Source of the DNA: Streptomyces sp. NRRL S-118
GTDB lineage: Bacteria; Actinomycetota; Actinomycetes; Streptomycetales; Streptomycetaceae
DNA: 64,000 nt
Reading direction: 5' to 3'
NCBI RefSeq assembly: GCF_000716335.1
Contig: NZ_KL591013.1
Span: forward strand, 65,515-129,514
Below the pieces are notes generated by a model that worked only from the letters and a program-made list of their open reading frames with translations, was not told the origin of the DNA and did no database searches. Shown one piece after another: positions 18,192 through 27,864 of the stretch. A program made the translations under genes and the position numbers. Each line of letters starts with the position of its first letter. The first letter of the stretch is position 1.

Positions 18192-18270
18192 CGGCGGTGT
18201 CGACGGTCCATCGTGCTCGATTCGCTCGTGCCTCGCGAATCTCCGCGCGTTCTCCCTTTCGACACCGCCG
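18192..18270 (-). other. nested inverted repeats in the speB-ThDP gene interval
   Basis: A perfect 12-bp inverted repeat (CGGCGGTGTCGA at 18192-18203 and its complement at 18259-18270) encloses a second, 7-bp inverted repeat (GATTCGC at 18219-18225, GCGAATC at 18235-18241) with a 9-base loop. As RNA this would fold into a long stem with an inner hairpin, in the leader of the ThDP gene. It could be a structured leader, an attenuator or a small mobile-element relic. Confidence 0.55.
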
Positions 18271-18308
18271 CGCCCCTTCGCCTCACTCCCCTTCGGTCAC
18301 ACGGGGCC

Positions 18309-18398
18309 GAGCCCGAAGGCTCCACTGGGGTGCCCGAAGGCTCCACGGGGGTGAGCCCGAAGGTTCCACAGGGGTGAGCCCGAAGGTTCCACGGGGGC
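18309..18398. repeat. tandem repeat, four copies of about 23 bp
   Basis: Copies start at 18309, 18332, 18353 and 18376. The unit is close to GAGCCCGAAGGTTCCACGG followed by GGGT; the second copy lacks two bases. The array is noncoding and lies downstream of speB on the minus strand. Confidence 0.8.
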
Positions 18399-18430
18399 GG
18401 GCCCGGAGCTCCGGGAGACGGTCACCCGCA

Positions 18431-18485
18431 CCTCCGGGGCACAGTCCTCGCGGGAACCGTGCCCGTGAAGCACGGCCCCCGGAGG
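18431..18485 (-). terminator. two-part hairpin after speB-like gene
   Basis: Outer arms CCTCCGGGG (18431-18439) and CCCCGGAGG (18477-18485) enclose an inner hairpin CCGTGC/GCACGG (18458-18476). It lies 38 bases past the speB-like stop codon and probably terminates or attenuates its transcript. Confidence 0.6.
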
Positions 18486-18522
18486 CGGGCGGCTCGCAGG
18501 GCCGGGCCCGCGGCGGTGCGGG

Positions 18523-19518
18523 TTACTTCGCCGGGGACTCCGCGGCCGCCGCGCGGTTCGCCGCGATCTGGCGGGACATGATCGTCGTCAGCTCGTACGC
18601 CGTGTGGGAGGCGGCGACCGAGGTGATCTCGGCGTGGTCGTACGCCGGGGCGACCTCGACGACGTCCGCCGACACCAGGTTGCACGAGGCCAGGCCGCGC
18701 AGGATCTCCAGCAGCTCGCGGGAGGTCATGCCGCCCGCCTCGGGGGTGCCGGTGCCGGGCGCGTGGGCCGGGTCGAGGCAGTCGATGTCGATGGAGATGT
18801 ACAGCGGGCGGTCGCCGATGCGCTGGCGGAGCTGGTCGGCGATCTCGTCGGCGCCGCGGCGGTAGACGTCGGCCGACGTCACGATGCCGAAGCCCATCTT
18901 CTCGTCGTCCGTCAGGTCCTGCTTGCCGTACAGCGGGCCGCGCGTACCGACGTGCGAGAGCGCCTCGGTGTCGAGGATGCCCTCCTCGACGGCCCGGCGG
19001 AACGGCGTGCCGTGCGTGTACTCGGCGCCGAAGTAGGTGTCCCAGGTGTCGAGGTGGGCGTCGAAGTGGAGCAGGGCGACCGGGCCGTGCTTCTTCGCCA
19101 CCGAGCGCAGCAGGGGCAGCGCGATGGTGTGGTCACCGCCCAGCGTCATCAGGCGGGCGCCGGTGCCGAGCAGGTCGTCGGCGGCGGCCTCCACCGTCTC
19201 CACGGCCTCGTTGATGTTGAACGGGTTCACGGCGATGTCGCCGCCGTCCGCCACCTGCGCGAGCGCGAAGGGCGAGGCGTCCTGGGCCGGGTTGTACGGG
19301 CGCAGCAGGCGCGAGGCCTCCCGGATGGCGTTGCCGCCGAAGCGGGCACCGGGGCGGTAGGAGACACCGGAGTCGAAGGGCACGCCGACGACGGCGACGT
19401 CGGCGGTGCCGACCTCGTCGAGCCGCGGCAGCCGCGCGAACGTGGCGGGTCCGGCGTACCGCGGGATGCGGGACGAGTCGATGGGGCCGCGCGGCGTCGC
19501 GTTCTCGGTGCTGCTCAT
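18523..19518 (-). CDS. speB: agmatinase/guanidinobutyrase (ureohydrolase)
   Basis: 331 residues from ATG 19518; an in-frame GTG two codons upstream is alternative but sits only three bases from the AGAAGG Shine-Dalgarno. It is an arginase-fold binuclear manganese enzyme that splits urea from a guanidino compound. Metal-ligand motifs are intact: [21 protein letters not shown] and [19 protein letters not shown]. The group includes agmatinase and 4-guanidinobutyrase, and sequence alone does not separate them. It is upstream of the ThDP enzyme gene (415-base gap) and divergent from a PucR regulator, suggesting PucR-controlled use of guanidino compounds as nitrogen sources. Confidence 0.9.
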   Translation of the reverse strand: MSSTENATPRGPIDSSRIPRYAGPATFARLPRLDEVGTADVAVVGVPFDSGVSYRPGARFGGNAIREASRLLRPYNPAQDASPFALAQVADGGDIAVNPFNINEAVETVEAAADDLLGTGARLMTLGGDHTIALPLLRSVAKKHGPVALLHFDAHLDTWDTYFGAEYTHGTPFRRAVEEGILDTEALSHVGTRGPLYGKQDLTDDEKMGFGIVTSADVYRRGADEIADQLRQRIGDRPLYISIDIDCLDPAHAPGTGTPEAGGMTSRELLEILRGLASCNLVSADVVEVAPAYDHAEITSVAASHTAYELTTIMSRQIAANRAAAAESPAK

Positions 19519-19646
19519 GTCCACATGCCTTCTTTCAGCGACTTTTCAGCTTTTCGACCTATAAGGCTAACCGTGGGCCGGAACCACCCCGGTCGCTGCC
19601 GACGGGACGACAGTAGGTGGCCCGCGAGCGGGGCTGAAGTGTACGT

Positions 19647-19678
19647 TTCCTCCACTACCGGTGTTATGGATGGAGGAA
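19647..19678 (+). promoter_or_regulatory. inverted repeat covering the pucR Shine-Dalgarno
   Basis: TTCCTCCA (19647-19654) is the exact complement of TGGAGGAA (19671-19678), with a 16-base loop. The right arm contains the GGAGGA ribosome-binding sequence of the pucR-type gene at 19685. In RNA the hairpin would hide that site; in DNA it could be an operator in the divergent interval. Confidence 0.6.
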
Positions 19679-19684
19679 GTGTCC

Positions 19685-21130
19685 ATGTCGTCCTCGTCCA
19701 CGCCGCCCGGACCGGCGGACCCCGCGCCCTCCGGCGCCGAGGCGGCGCCCGCGCCGCCCGGGCCGTCGGTCCCGCTCCGGGACCTGCTCGGCCGTGAGGA
19801 CCTCGGGCTGCGCCTGATCGCGGGCCCGCCCGGGACCGGCATCCACTGGGTGCACGCCTCCGAGATGGCCGACCCGTACCCGTACCTGCTCGGCGGCGAG
19901 CTGCTGCTGACGGCGGGCGTGCAGCTCACCGACCCCGAGCGGTACGTCGCGCGGGTGGTGGCGGCGGGCGCCGCGGCGCTCGGTTTCGGGGTGGCGCCGG
20001 TGCACGACACCGTGCCGGACGGGCTGGTCGCGGCCTGCGCGCGGCACGGACTGCCGCTGCTGGAGGTACCGCCCGGGACCCCGTTCGCGGCGGTGGGGCG
20101 CGCGGTGTGGCGGCTGATGGAGCAGGCCCGCCACCACGAGCTGCGGCGCGTGACGCAGGCGCAGCAGGCGCTGGCGTCCGCCGCGGCGCGGCCCGATCCG
20201 GTGCCCGCGGTGCTCCGGGCGCTGGCGTCCCGGCTGGGCGGACGGGCCGCGCTCCACGCGCCGGACGGCACGGAGTACGCGGCGGCCGGGCAGGCGGTCG
20301 CACCGGAGGCGGCCGCGGCGCTGGTGCGGCTGGCCGGGGTGCTCCGCACCGGGGCCCGCCCCTCCTCCGCCACGGACACCGCCGGCGGGATGCACCTCGC
20401 CGCGTACGCCCTCGGCGGCGAGCGGCGCCTCTCGCTCGGTGTCGCGGCGGCGCGGCGGGAGCCGGGGGACCACACGGTCGCGGGGGTCGCTGTGGTGCTG
20501 CTGTCGCTGCTGACGGCGCCGCACCAGGGCGCCGAGGAGGCCGCCCGCTCAAGCGCGCTGGTACGGCTGCTGCTGGGAGCGGCGCCCGCGGAGGTGGCCC
20601 CGCTGCTGGGCGACGCGCCGTGGACCGTGGTGCACGCGCGCGGTGACGGTCCTCCGCCGGCGCTGGGCACCCCGCTGGTGGACGCCCGGGAGGGGAGGGT
20701 CCGGGCGCTCCTGCCCGCCGGCCGCGAGCCGGCGGCGCCGCCCCGGGGCTGGACGTTCGGGGTCAGCGCCCCGGCGGACCCCGACGGGCTCGGCGCCGCG
20801 GACCGCCAAGCGGCCCGGGCGCTGCGCCGCGCCCGGGCCGCGCACACCCCGCTGGCCCGGCACCGCGAGGCGGGCCTGGCGGCGCTGGTCGACCCGGAGG
20901 AGGCCGCCGCCCACGCCCGCGCGCTGCTCGGACCGCTCACCGAGCCCCTGACGGAGACCCTGCGCACCTGGCTGTCGCTGCACGGAAACTGGGACCGCAC
21001 GGCGACGGCGCTGGGCGTGCACCGCAACACGGTCCGCCAGCGCATCGCGCGGTGCGCCGCCCTACTGGAGGCCGACCTGGACGACGCCGAGGTCCGCATG
21101 GAGCTGTGGTTCGCGCTGCGCCTGCGCTGA
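19685..21130 (+). CDS. PucR family transcriptional regulator
   Basis: 481 residues from ATG 19685, seven bases after GGAGGA. An N-terminal PucR domain (VPLRDLLGREDLGLRLIAG to about residue 140) is followed by a middle GGDEF-like region and a C-terminal helix-turn-helix (WLSLHGNWDRTATALGVHRN, then RQRIARCAALL). PucR proteins activate purine, amino-acid and polyamine catabolic genes. It is divergent from the ureohydrolase gene, which is its likely target. Confidence 0.92.
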   Translation: MSSSSTPPGPADPAPSGAEAAPAPPGPSVPLRDLLGREDLGLRLIAGPPGTGIHWVHASEMADPYPYLLGGELLLTAGVQLTDPERYVARVVAAGAAALGFGVAPVHDTVPDGLVAACARHGLPLLEVPPGTPFAAVGRAVWRLMEQARHHELRRVTQAQQALASAAARPDPVPAVLRALASRLGGRAALHAPDGTEYAAAGQAVAPEAAAALVRLAGVLRTGARPSSATDTAGGMHLAAYALGGERRLSLGVAAARREPGDHTVAGVAVVLLSLLTAPHQGAEEAARSSALVRLLLGAAPAEVAPLLGDAPWTVVHARGDGPPPALGTPLVDAREGRVRALLPAGREPAAPPRGWTFGVSAPADPDGLGAADRQAARALRRARAAHTPLARHREAGLAALVDPEEAAAHARALLGPLTEPLTETLRTWLSLHGNWDRTATALGVHRNTVRQRIARCAALLEADLDDAEVRMELWFALRLR

Positions 21131-21201
21131 GTGGTTGTGACATGAACGACCCTGGACAGCCACGGTGACTGCCGGGTAACTTCGAGGGTGAGACCCTGAG
21201 C

Positions 21202-21209
21202 AAGCGCTT
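21202..21209. promoter_or_regulatory. AAGCGCTT palindrome upstream of acyl-CoA dehydrogenase
   Basis: GCAAGCGCTTAGC lies 28 bases before the start codon. The core is a perfect 8-bp palindrome and the same core occurs in the LacI operator at 1981-1998. It may be a regulator site, but the flanks are not symmetrical. Confidence 0.35.
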
Positions 21210-21236
21210 AGCCACATGCAGCCCAAGGAGGCGTCG

Positions 21237-22394
<1,158 letters not shown>

Positions 22395-22399
22395 GCCCT

Positions 22400-23263
22400 G
22401 TGACCCAAGCGCTCGACGACCTGCTCGCTCTGCTCGACCTGGAGCGGATCGAGCAGGACATCTTCCGCGGCGAGTCCCGGTCGGCCCTGGTCCCCCGCGT
22501 CTTCGGGGGCCAGGTCGCCGCCCAGGCACTGGTCGCGGCCGGCCGCACGGTCCCCGGGGACCGGCTCGCCCACTCGCTCCACGCGTACTTCCTGCGCCCC
22601 GGCGACCCGGGTGCGCCGATCGTCTACACCGTGGACCGCATCCGCGACGGCCGCTCCTTCACCACGCGGCGGGTCGTCGCCGTCCAGCACGGACAGCCGG
22701 TCTTCCACCTCTCTGCGTCGTTCCAGACGTACGAGGAGGGCCTGGAGCACCAGGCGGACATGCCGCCCGCCCCGGACCCCGAGACCCTGCCGACGGCCGC
22801 CGAGATGCTGCCGCGCCACCTGCCCGCCGCGGTCGCCGAGCGGCTGGTGGAAGCCCGCGCGGCGGTCGACCTGCGATACGCCGAGGTGCCGCCGTGGGGC
22901 AGCGTCGGGGAGCCGCGCGAGCCGCGCTCCCAGGTCTGGTTCCGCACCAACGGCAAGCTCGCGGACGACCCCCTGCTGCACGTCTGCCTCGCCACGTACG
23001 TCTCCGACATGACGCTGCTCGACTCGGTGCTGCTCGCGCACGGCCGCGGCGGCTGGGCGGTCGGCGACGTGGTGGGCGCCTCGCTGGACCACGCGATGTG
23101 GTTCCACCGGCCCTTCCGCGCGGACGAGTGGCTCCTGTACGACCAGGAGTCACCCTCCGCGTCGGGCGGCCGCGGACTGGGCCAGGCCCGCATCTACACC
23201 CAGGACGGACGGCTGGCGATCTCCGTCATCCAGGAGGGCGTGGTCCGCGTCCCCCGGGGCTGA
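22400..23263 (+). CDS. tesB: acyl-CoA thioesterase II
   Basis: 287 residues from GTG 22400. It is a double-hotdog TesB protein that hydrolyses acyl-CoA to free acid and CoA. Family markers are RVFGGQVAAQAL in the N-terminal half and VVGASLDHAMWFHRPFRADEW in the C-terminal half, including the catalytic-type Asp, Thr/Ser and Gln region. Its start lies five bases after the acyl-CoA dehydrogenase stop, so it is co-transcribed. Together they would handle overflow or storage of medium/long acyl-CoA. Confidence 0.92.
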   Translation: MTQALDDLLALLDLERIEQDIFRGESRSALVPRVFGGQVAAQALVAAGRTVPGDRLAHSLHAYFLRPGDPGAPIVYTVDRIRDGRSFTTRRVVAVQHGQPVFHLSASFQTYEEGLEHQADMPPAPDPETLPTAAEMLPRHLPAAVAERLVEARAAVDLRYAEVPPWGSVGEPREPRSQVWFRTNGKLADDPLLHVCLATYVSDMTLLDSVLLAHGRGGWAVGDVVGASLDHAMWFHRPFRADEWLLYDQESPSASGGRGLGQARIYTQDGRLAISVIQEGVVRVPRG

Positions 23264-23318
23264 GCCCCGCGGCGCGTCCCCGGGTCCCCGCGTCCGGCCC
23301 CTGCCGGGCTCGTGACGC

Positions 23319-24089
23319 CTAGACGCCGAGCCCCGCGGCGTCCAGCAGGTACTCCGTCATCGGCTCGTAGAAGCGCGGGTCGACGACGTGGTCGTCGAGC
23401 GGCACCGTGACCTGCATGGTGCCCTCGGCCTCGCCGATGAAGAGGGCCGGGTCGTTGCAGTCGGCGTACCCCACGGAGTCGATGCCGCGCTGGCCCGCCC
23501 GGCCCGCCCAGCCGTGGTCCGCGACCACCAGGTCGGGCTGGACCGCCAGGTGGTCGAGGATGGCGTTCATCGGCTCCGGCGAGTGGGTGTGCCACAGACT
23601 CGCGCCGCGCTCGAAGACCGCGACGTCCGCGAACTGCACGACGTACCCCTCGTCGGCCGTCAGCCCGCCCGGGATGCGCACGATGTCGCACCCGGCGGCG
23701 CGCAGGGCGGCGGCGGTGCGGCTGTGCACGTCCAGCAGCGCGCCGGGGTGGCCGGTCGCGAACAGCACCCGCTCCTTGCCGGCGGCTGCCTTGCGCAGCC
23801 GTGCGGCCATCCGGTCGAGCCCGTCGACGGTCAGCTCGGGGTCGATGGTGTCCTGCCCGGCGCGGTGCGCCGGATCGTCGTTGACCCCGCACCGCTCGGC
23901 CATGACGGCGAGCACGTCCTGCTCGTCGGTCCACCGGCCGCCCAGCTCCAGGCCGAGCCAGTAGTGGCGGTCGCCGTTCGCGAGCTTGCGGTAGTGGGAG
24001 AGGTTGTTGTCGCGGGGTGTGGCGACGTCTCCGGCGATCCGGGTGCGGACGAGGTGCTCGACGAGGGCGGCGCGGCTGGGTATCGGCAT
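23319..24089 (-). CDS. conserved actinobacterial protein annotated as phosphatase
   Basis: 256 residues from ATG 24089 (MPIPSRAALVEHL); an ATG three codons upstream is possible. Conserved stretches are NNLSHYRKLANGDRHYWLG, RVLFATGHPGALLDVH and LWHTHSPEPMNAIL, and DLVVADHGWAGRAG near the end. The family is usually labelled phosphatase in Streptomyces genomes. I see no textbook phosphatase motif, so the biochemical role is uncertain. Convergent with the thioesterase gene. Confidence 0.8.
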   Translation of the reverse strand: MPIPSRAALVEHLVRTRIAGDVATPRDNNLSHYRKLANGDRHYWLGLELGGRWTDEQDVLAVMAERCGVNDDPAHRAGQDTIDPELTVDGLDRMAARLRKAAAGKERVLFATGHPGALLDVHSRTAAALRAAGCDIVRIPGGLTADEGYVVQFADVAVFERGASLWHTHSPEPMNAILDHLAVQPDLVVADHGWAGRAGQRGIDSVGYADCNDPALFIGEAEGTMQVTVPLDDHVVDPRFYEPMTEYLLDAAGLGV

Positions 24090-24105
24090 GCCCCCCATTC
24101 TGCCG

Positions 24106-25353
24106 TCAGCGGGGCCCGGAAGGCCCGCCGTCCCACATGCCGGAGTTCCGGGGCGTCCGGCCCAGCGTCACCGTGCGCAGCAGCCACTCCACGGGCCCCT
24201 GCCGGAAGCGCCCCAGCACACGGGGGCTGACGAACAGCTGGGCCGCGTACAGGGCGAGGGCCGCGGCCACGGCGGCAGCCGCGCCCGCGCGGCCGTACAG
24301 CCCGAGTCCGTAGCCGGTGAAGAGCAGTGCCATCACCACCGACTGGCACAGGTAGTTGGTGAGCGCCATGCGGCCGGCGGGTGCGAGGAGGGCGGCCGCC
24401 CGTGCGCCGCGCGGCCCGGCGAACCACAGCATCAGCGCGCTCGCGTAGGCGGCGGTGAGCGCCGGAGCGGTGGCCAGGCCCACGGTGTAGCACAGGACTT
24501 CCCAGCGCTCCGGGAGGGGCGCGACGGTTCCCGCGGCCATCACGATCCCGCCCGGCAGGCCCACGGCCAGCCCGATGGTGCGCGTACGCCGCAGCCGGGC
24601 CGGGCCGGCCGTGCCGCCGGTGAGCAGGTGCCGCCGCCCGGCCACGAGCCCCGCCAGGAAGGCCGCGACGACGGATCCGCCGGCGAGCAGCAGGGCGGCC
24701 ACGGCGTCGGGCCAGGCGGAGAGGTTCGCGGCGACGACGTCGGCGGCGTCGCCCCGCATGTCGGAGACCAGCCGGGCGGCGTCCCGCGCGGTCCGCGCCC
24801 TCTCGGACGGGCCGGGTTCCGGTGCGAGCGCGGCGAGGGCGCCCAGGAGGAACAGCAGGCCGATGGGGATCGCGTACACCCAGCGCGCGGCGCGCCGCAG
24901 GCGCTCGGCCGCCGCGTTCCGGACGAGGAGCAGGACGAGGCCCAGTACGGCGTACATGGTGAGGATGTCGCCGCTGTACAGCAGCGCCATGTGCAGGGCG
25001 CCGAGGACGAACAGGCCGAGGAGCCGGCGCAGCATCCGGGGGACGAACGGTGCTCCGGCGCGCTGCGCCGACTCCTCCTGCAGGCTGAAGCTGTACCCGA
25101 AGAGGAAGGAGAACAGCAGGTAGAACTTGGTCTCGACGAGAGCGGTGACCAGCCAGTGGGCGACCAGGTCGGCGCCCGCCACGGCCGGGTCGGCCGCCGT
25201 GCGGCCGTGCGTGCCCGACATCACCAGGATGTTCACCAGGAGGATGCCGCCGAGTGCGAAGCCGCGCAGCGCGTCCACTTCGAGGATGCGCCGTCCGGCG
25301 GCCGGTCGCGGCGCCACCGGCTGAGCGGGTATGTCCGCGTGGTCCTGCGTCAC
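24106..25353 (-). CDS. DUF418 domain-containing membrane protein
   Basis: 415 residues from GTG 25353. The N-terminal RILEVDALRGFALGGILLVN is the typical DUF418/YeiB start, followed by about ten hydrophobic segments and a C-terminal DUF418 domain (MALTNYLCQSVVMALLFTGY). This fold is related to membrane acyltransferases, but function is unknown. An ATG at about 25411 could give a longer protein; the GTG with GGGGA upstream fits the family start better. Confidence 0.85.
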   Translation of the reverse strand: MTQDHADIPAQPVAPRPAAGRRILEVDALRGFALGGILLVNILVMSGTHGRTAADPAVAGADLVAHWLVTALVETKFYLLFSFLFGYSFSLQEESAQRAGAPFVPRMLRRLLGLFVLGALHMALLYSGDILTMYAVLGLVLLLVRNAAAERLRRAARWVYAIPIGLLFLLGALAALAPEPGPSERARTARDAARLVSDMRGDAADVVAANLSAWPDAVAALLLAGGSVVAAFLAGLVAGRRHLLTGGTAGPARLRRTRTIGLAVGLPGGIVMAAGTVAPLPERWEVLCYTVGLATAPALTAAYASALMLWFAGPRGARAAALLAPAGRMALTNYLCQSVVMALLFTGYGLGLYGRAGAAAAVAAALALYAAQLFVSPRVLGRFRQGPVEWLLRTVTLGRTPRNSGMWDGGPSGPR

Positions 25354-25502
25354 TTCACGTCCCCGGTCGGTGGTTCTGCGGCCGGTGGGCCGGTTTCCGG
25401 TGACGAGCATGTCAGCCGGTCGGCGCAAACGCGTCACACCTGGGCAGGACACCCTCTCCGACCTGGGGTGGAGAGGTGTGCCGGGACGAACGGGGACGCG
25501 CG

Positions 25503-26135
25503 TCAGGCGCCGGGGGCAGGATCGTGCGGGTCCGTGCCGTCGGCCGCCGCCGCGAACGCCCCGCTCGCCAGCCGGTGCAGCAGCGCCGCGGTCGCCGCGC
25601 GGCCGGGCAGGGCGCTCGCGGGGCCGAGGTGCGGGGTGGAGTTGAGCAGCCCGAAGACGGCGTGGACGGAGGCGCGGGCGTCGGACTCGGCGAGGACCGG
25701 GTAGGTCTCGCGGACGGCCTCGACCCACAGCTCGACGTACCGGCGCTGGAGCTGGCGGACGCGCTTGCGGTCGCTCTCCCGGAGGCGGTCCAGCTCCCGG
25801 TCGTGCAAGGTGATGAGCGGGCGGTCGTCGAGGGCGAAGTCGATGTGGCCCTCGATGAGCGCGTCGAGCAGCTCCCGGGCCGGGGCGGCGGCGCGCTCGT
25901 GCTCGCGGACCCGCTGGCGGCCGCCGTCGAGGAGCCGCTCGCTGATCCCGACCAGGAGCTCCGCGAGCATCGCGTCCTTGCCCGGGAAGTGGCGGTAGAG
26001 GCCGGGCCCGCTGATGCCGACCGCGGCCCCTATCTCGTCGACGCCCACGCCGTGGAAGCCGCGCTCGGCGAAGAGGCGGGCGGCCTCCTTCAGGATCTGC
26101 TCGCGGCGCGTCGGGGCGTCGGTTCTGGTGCTCAT
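25503..26135 (-). CDS. TetR family transcriptional regulator of the acyl-CoA carboxylase operon
   Basis: 210 residues from ATG 26135. N-terminal TetR helix-turn-helix: REQILKEAARLFAERGFHG, then GAAVGISGPGLYRHFPGKDA. It is divergent from the accD1-accA1-hmgL-acdH operon, and two similar 16-bp operator-like sequences lie in the 98-base interval. It probably represses the operon and responds to an acyl-CoA or related acid. No obvious Shine-Dalgarno is present, so its message may be leaderless or nearly so. Confidence 0.92.
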   Translation of the reverse strand: MSTRTDAPTRREQILKEAARLFAERGFHGVGVDEIGAAVGISGPGLYRHFPGKDAMLAELLVGISERLLDGGRQRVREHERAAAPARELLDALIEGHIDFALDDRPLITLHDRELDRLRESDRKRVRQLQRRYVELWVEAVRETYPVLAESDARASVHAVFGLLNSTPHLGPASALPGRAATAALLHRLASGAFAAAADGTDPHDPAPGA

Positions 26136-26157
26136 GGGATTGATTCTAGACAAGGCG

Positions 26158-26173
26158 GTTAGCGCTCGTTAAC
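26158..26173. promoter_or_regulatory. TetR operator copy 1
   Basis: GTTAGCGCTCGTTAAC is an imperfect palindrome (GTTA...TAAC arms). A near copy lies 29 bases further on, in the same divergent interval. Confidence 0.65.
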
Positions 26174-26186
26174 CTGAACGAAACGC

Positions 26187-26202
26187 GTTAACGCTCATTA
26201 AC
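26187..26202. promoter_or_regulatory. TetR operator copy 2
   Basis: GTTAACGCTCATTAAC differs from copy 1 at only two positions. Spacing of 29 bases places the two sites on nearly the same DNA face, allowing binding of two dimers. Confidence 0.65.
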
Positions 26203-26233
26203 TTCAGTCGTACGAGCAAGGGAGCTCGACACG

Positions 26234-27850
26234 ATGCAGCAGGCACCCGTGCTGAGCAGCACGGCCGACCCGGCCTCCGCGGCCTGGCAGGCCAACGAGG
26301 CCGCGCACCAGGAACTCGCGGACGAGCTGAGGGCCCGGCTCGTCGCCGTCCGTCTGGGGGGCGGTGAGAAGGCCCGCGCCCGGCACACCGCGCGCGGCAA
26401 GCTGCTGCCGCGCGACCGCGTCGACACGCTCCTGGACCCCGGTTCCCCGTTCCTGGAGCTCGCCCCGCTCGCGGCCAACGGCATGTACGACGACCAGGCG
26501 CCCGCCGCCGGGGTGATCGCCGGCATCGGACGGGTCGCCGGCCGGGAGGTCGTCGTCGTCGCGAACGACGCGACCGTCAAGGGCGGCACGTACTACCCGA
26601 TGACGGTCAAGAAGCACCTCCGCGCCCAGGAGGTGGCCCTGGAGAACCGGCTCCCCTGCGTGTACCTCGTCGACTCCGGCGGCGCCTTCCTGCCCATGCA
26701 GGACGAGGTCTTCCCCGACCGCGAGCACTTCGGCCGGATCTTCTACAACCAGGCCCGCATGTCGGGCGCGGGCATCCCGCAGATCGCCGCCGTCCTCGGC
26801 TCCTGCACGGCCGGCGGGGCGTACGTCCCGGCGATGAGCGACGAGGCCGTGATCGTGCGCAACCAGGGCACGATCTTCCTGGGCGGACCGCCGCTGGTGA
26901 AGGCGGCGACCGGCGAGGTCGTCACCGCCGAGGAGCTCGGCGGCGGCGAGGTGCACTCGCGCATTTCCGGCGTCACCGACCACCTCGCGGAGGACGACGC
27001 CCACGCGCTGCGCATCGTGCGCAACATCGTCTCCACCCTCCCCGCCCGCGGCCCGCTGCCCTGGTCCGTGGAGCCCGCCGAGGAGCCGAAGGTCGACCCC
27101 GCGGGGCTGTACGGCGCGGTACCGGTCGACTCGCGCACGCCCTACGACGCCCGGGAGATCATCGCGCGGATCGTGGACGGCTCGCGGTTCCAGGAGTTCA
27201 AGTCCGAGTTCGGGCAGACGCTCGTCACCGGCTTCGCCCGGATCCACGGCCACCCGGTGGGCATCGTCGCCAACAACGGCATCCTGTTCGCCGAATCCGC
27301 CCAGAAGGGCGCCCACTTCATCGAGCTGTGCGACCAGCGCGGCATCCCGCTGCTCTTCCTGCAGAACATCTCCGGCTTCATGGTCGGCCGGGACTACGAG
27401 GCGGGCGGCATCGCCAAGCACGGCGCGAAGATGGTCACGGCCGTCGCCTGCACGCGCGTGCCGAAGCTGACGGTCGTCGTCGGCGGCTCGTACGGCGCGG
27501 GCAACTACTCCATGTGCGGCCGGGCGTACTCGCCCCGCTTCCTGTGGATGTGGCCCAACGCCAAGATCTCCGTCATGGGCGGCGAGCAGGCGGCGTCCGT
27601 CCTCGCCACCGTCAAGCGCGACCAGCTGGAGGCGCGCGGCGACGACTGGCCCGCCGAGGACGAGGAGGCGTTCAAGGCGCCGATCCGCGCGCAGTACGAG
27701 CGGCAGGGCAGCGCCTACTACGCCACGGCGCGGCTGTGGGACGACGGCGTGATCGACCCGCTGGAGACCCGCCAGGTGCTCGGGCTGGCCCTGACCGCGT
27801 GTGCCAACGCCCCGCTCGGCGAGCCGGGCTTCGGCGTCTTCCGGATGTGA
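26234..27850 (+). CDS. accD1: acyl-CoA carboxylase carboxyltransferase subunit (3-methylcrotonyl-CoA type)
   Basis: 538 residues. The carboxyltransferase moves CO2 from biotin to an acyl-CoA. Both crotonase-like domains are present ([59 protein letters not shown]). The [16 protein letters not shown] segment and length fit methylcrotonyl-CoA carboxylase beta subunits (LiuB/MccB). It is the first gene of an operon with a biotin carboxylase/carrier subunit, HMG-CoA lyase and AcdH, the genes expected for leucine degradation. GGGAG precedes the start. Confidence 0.92.
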   Translation: MQQAPVLSSTADPASAAWQANEAAHQELADELRARLVAVRLGGGEKARARHTARGKLLPRDRVDTLLDPGSPFLELAPLAANGMYDDQAPAAGVIAGIGRVAGREVVVVANDATVKGGTYYPMTVKKHLRAQEVALENRLPCVYLVDSGGAFLPMQDEVFPDREHFGRIFYNQARMSGAGIPQIAAVLGSCTAGGAYVPAMSDEAVIVRNQGTIFLGGPPLVKAATGEVVTAEELGGGEVHSRISGVTDHLAEDDAHALRIVRNIVSTLPARGPLPWSVEPAEEPKVDPAGLYGAVPVDSRTPYDAREIIARIVDGSRFQEFKSEFGQTLVTGFARIHGHPVGIVANNGILFAESAQKGAHFIELCDQRGIPLLFLQNISGFMVGRDYEAGGIAKHGAKMVTAVACTRVPKLTVVVGGSYGAGNYSMCGRAYSPRFLWMWPNAKISVMGGEQAASVLATVKRDQLEARGDDWPAEDEEAFKAPIRAQYERQGSAYYATARLWDDGVIDPLETRQVLGLALTACANAPLGEPGFGVFRM

Positions 27851-27864
27851 GGGGACCTACGACG

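Noticed and set aside
26204..27421. Reverse-strand open frame opposite accD1
   Set aside because: Low-complexity antisense frame without family similarity; accD1 explains the region.
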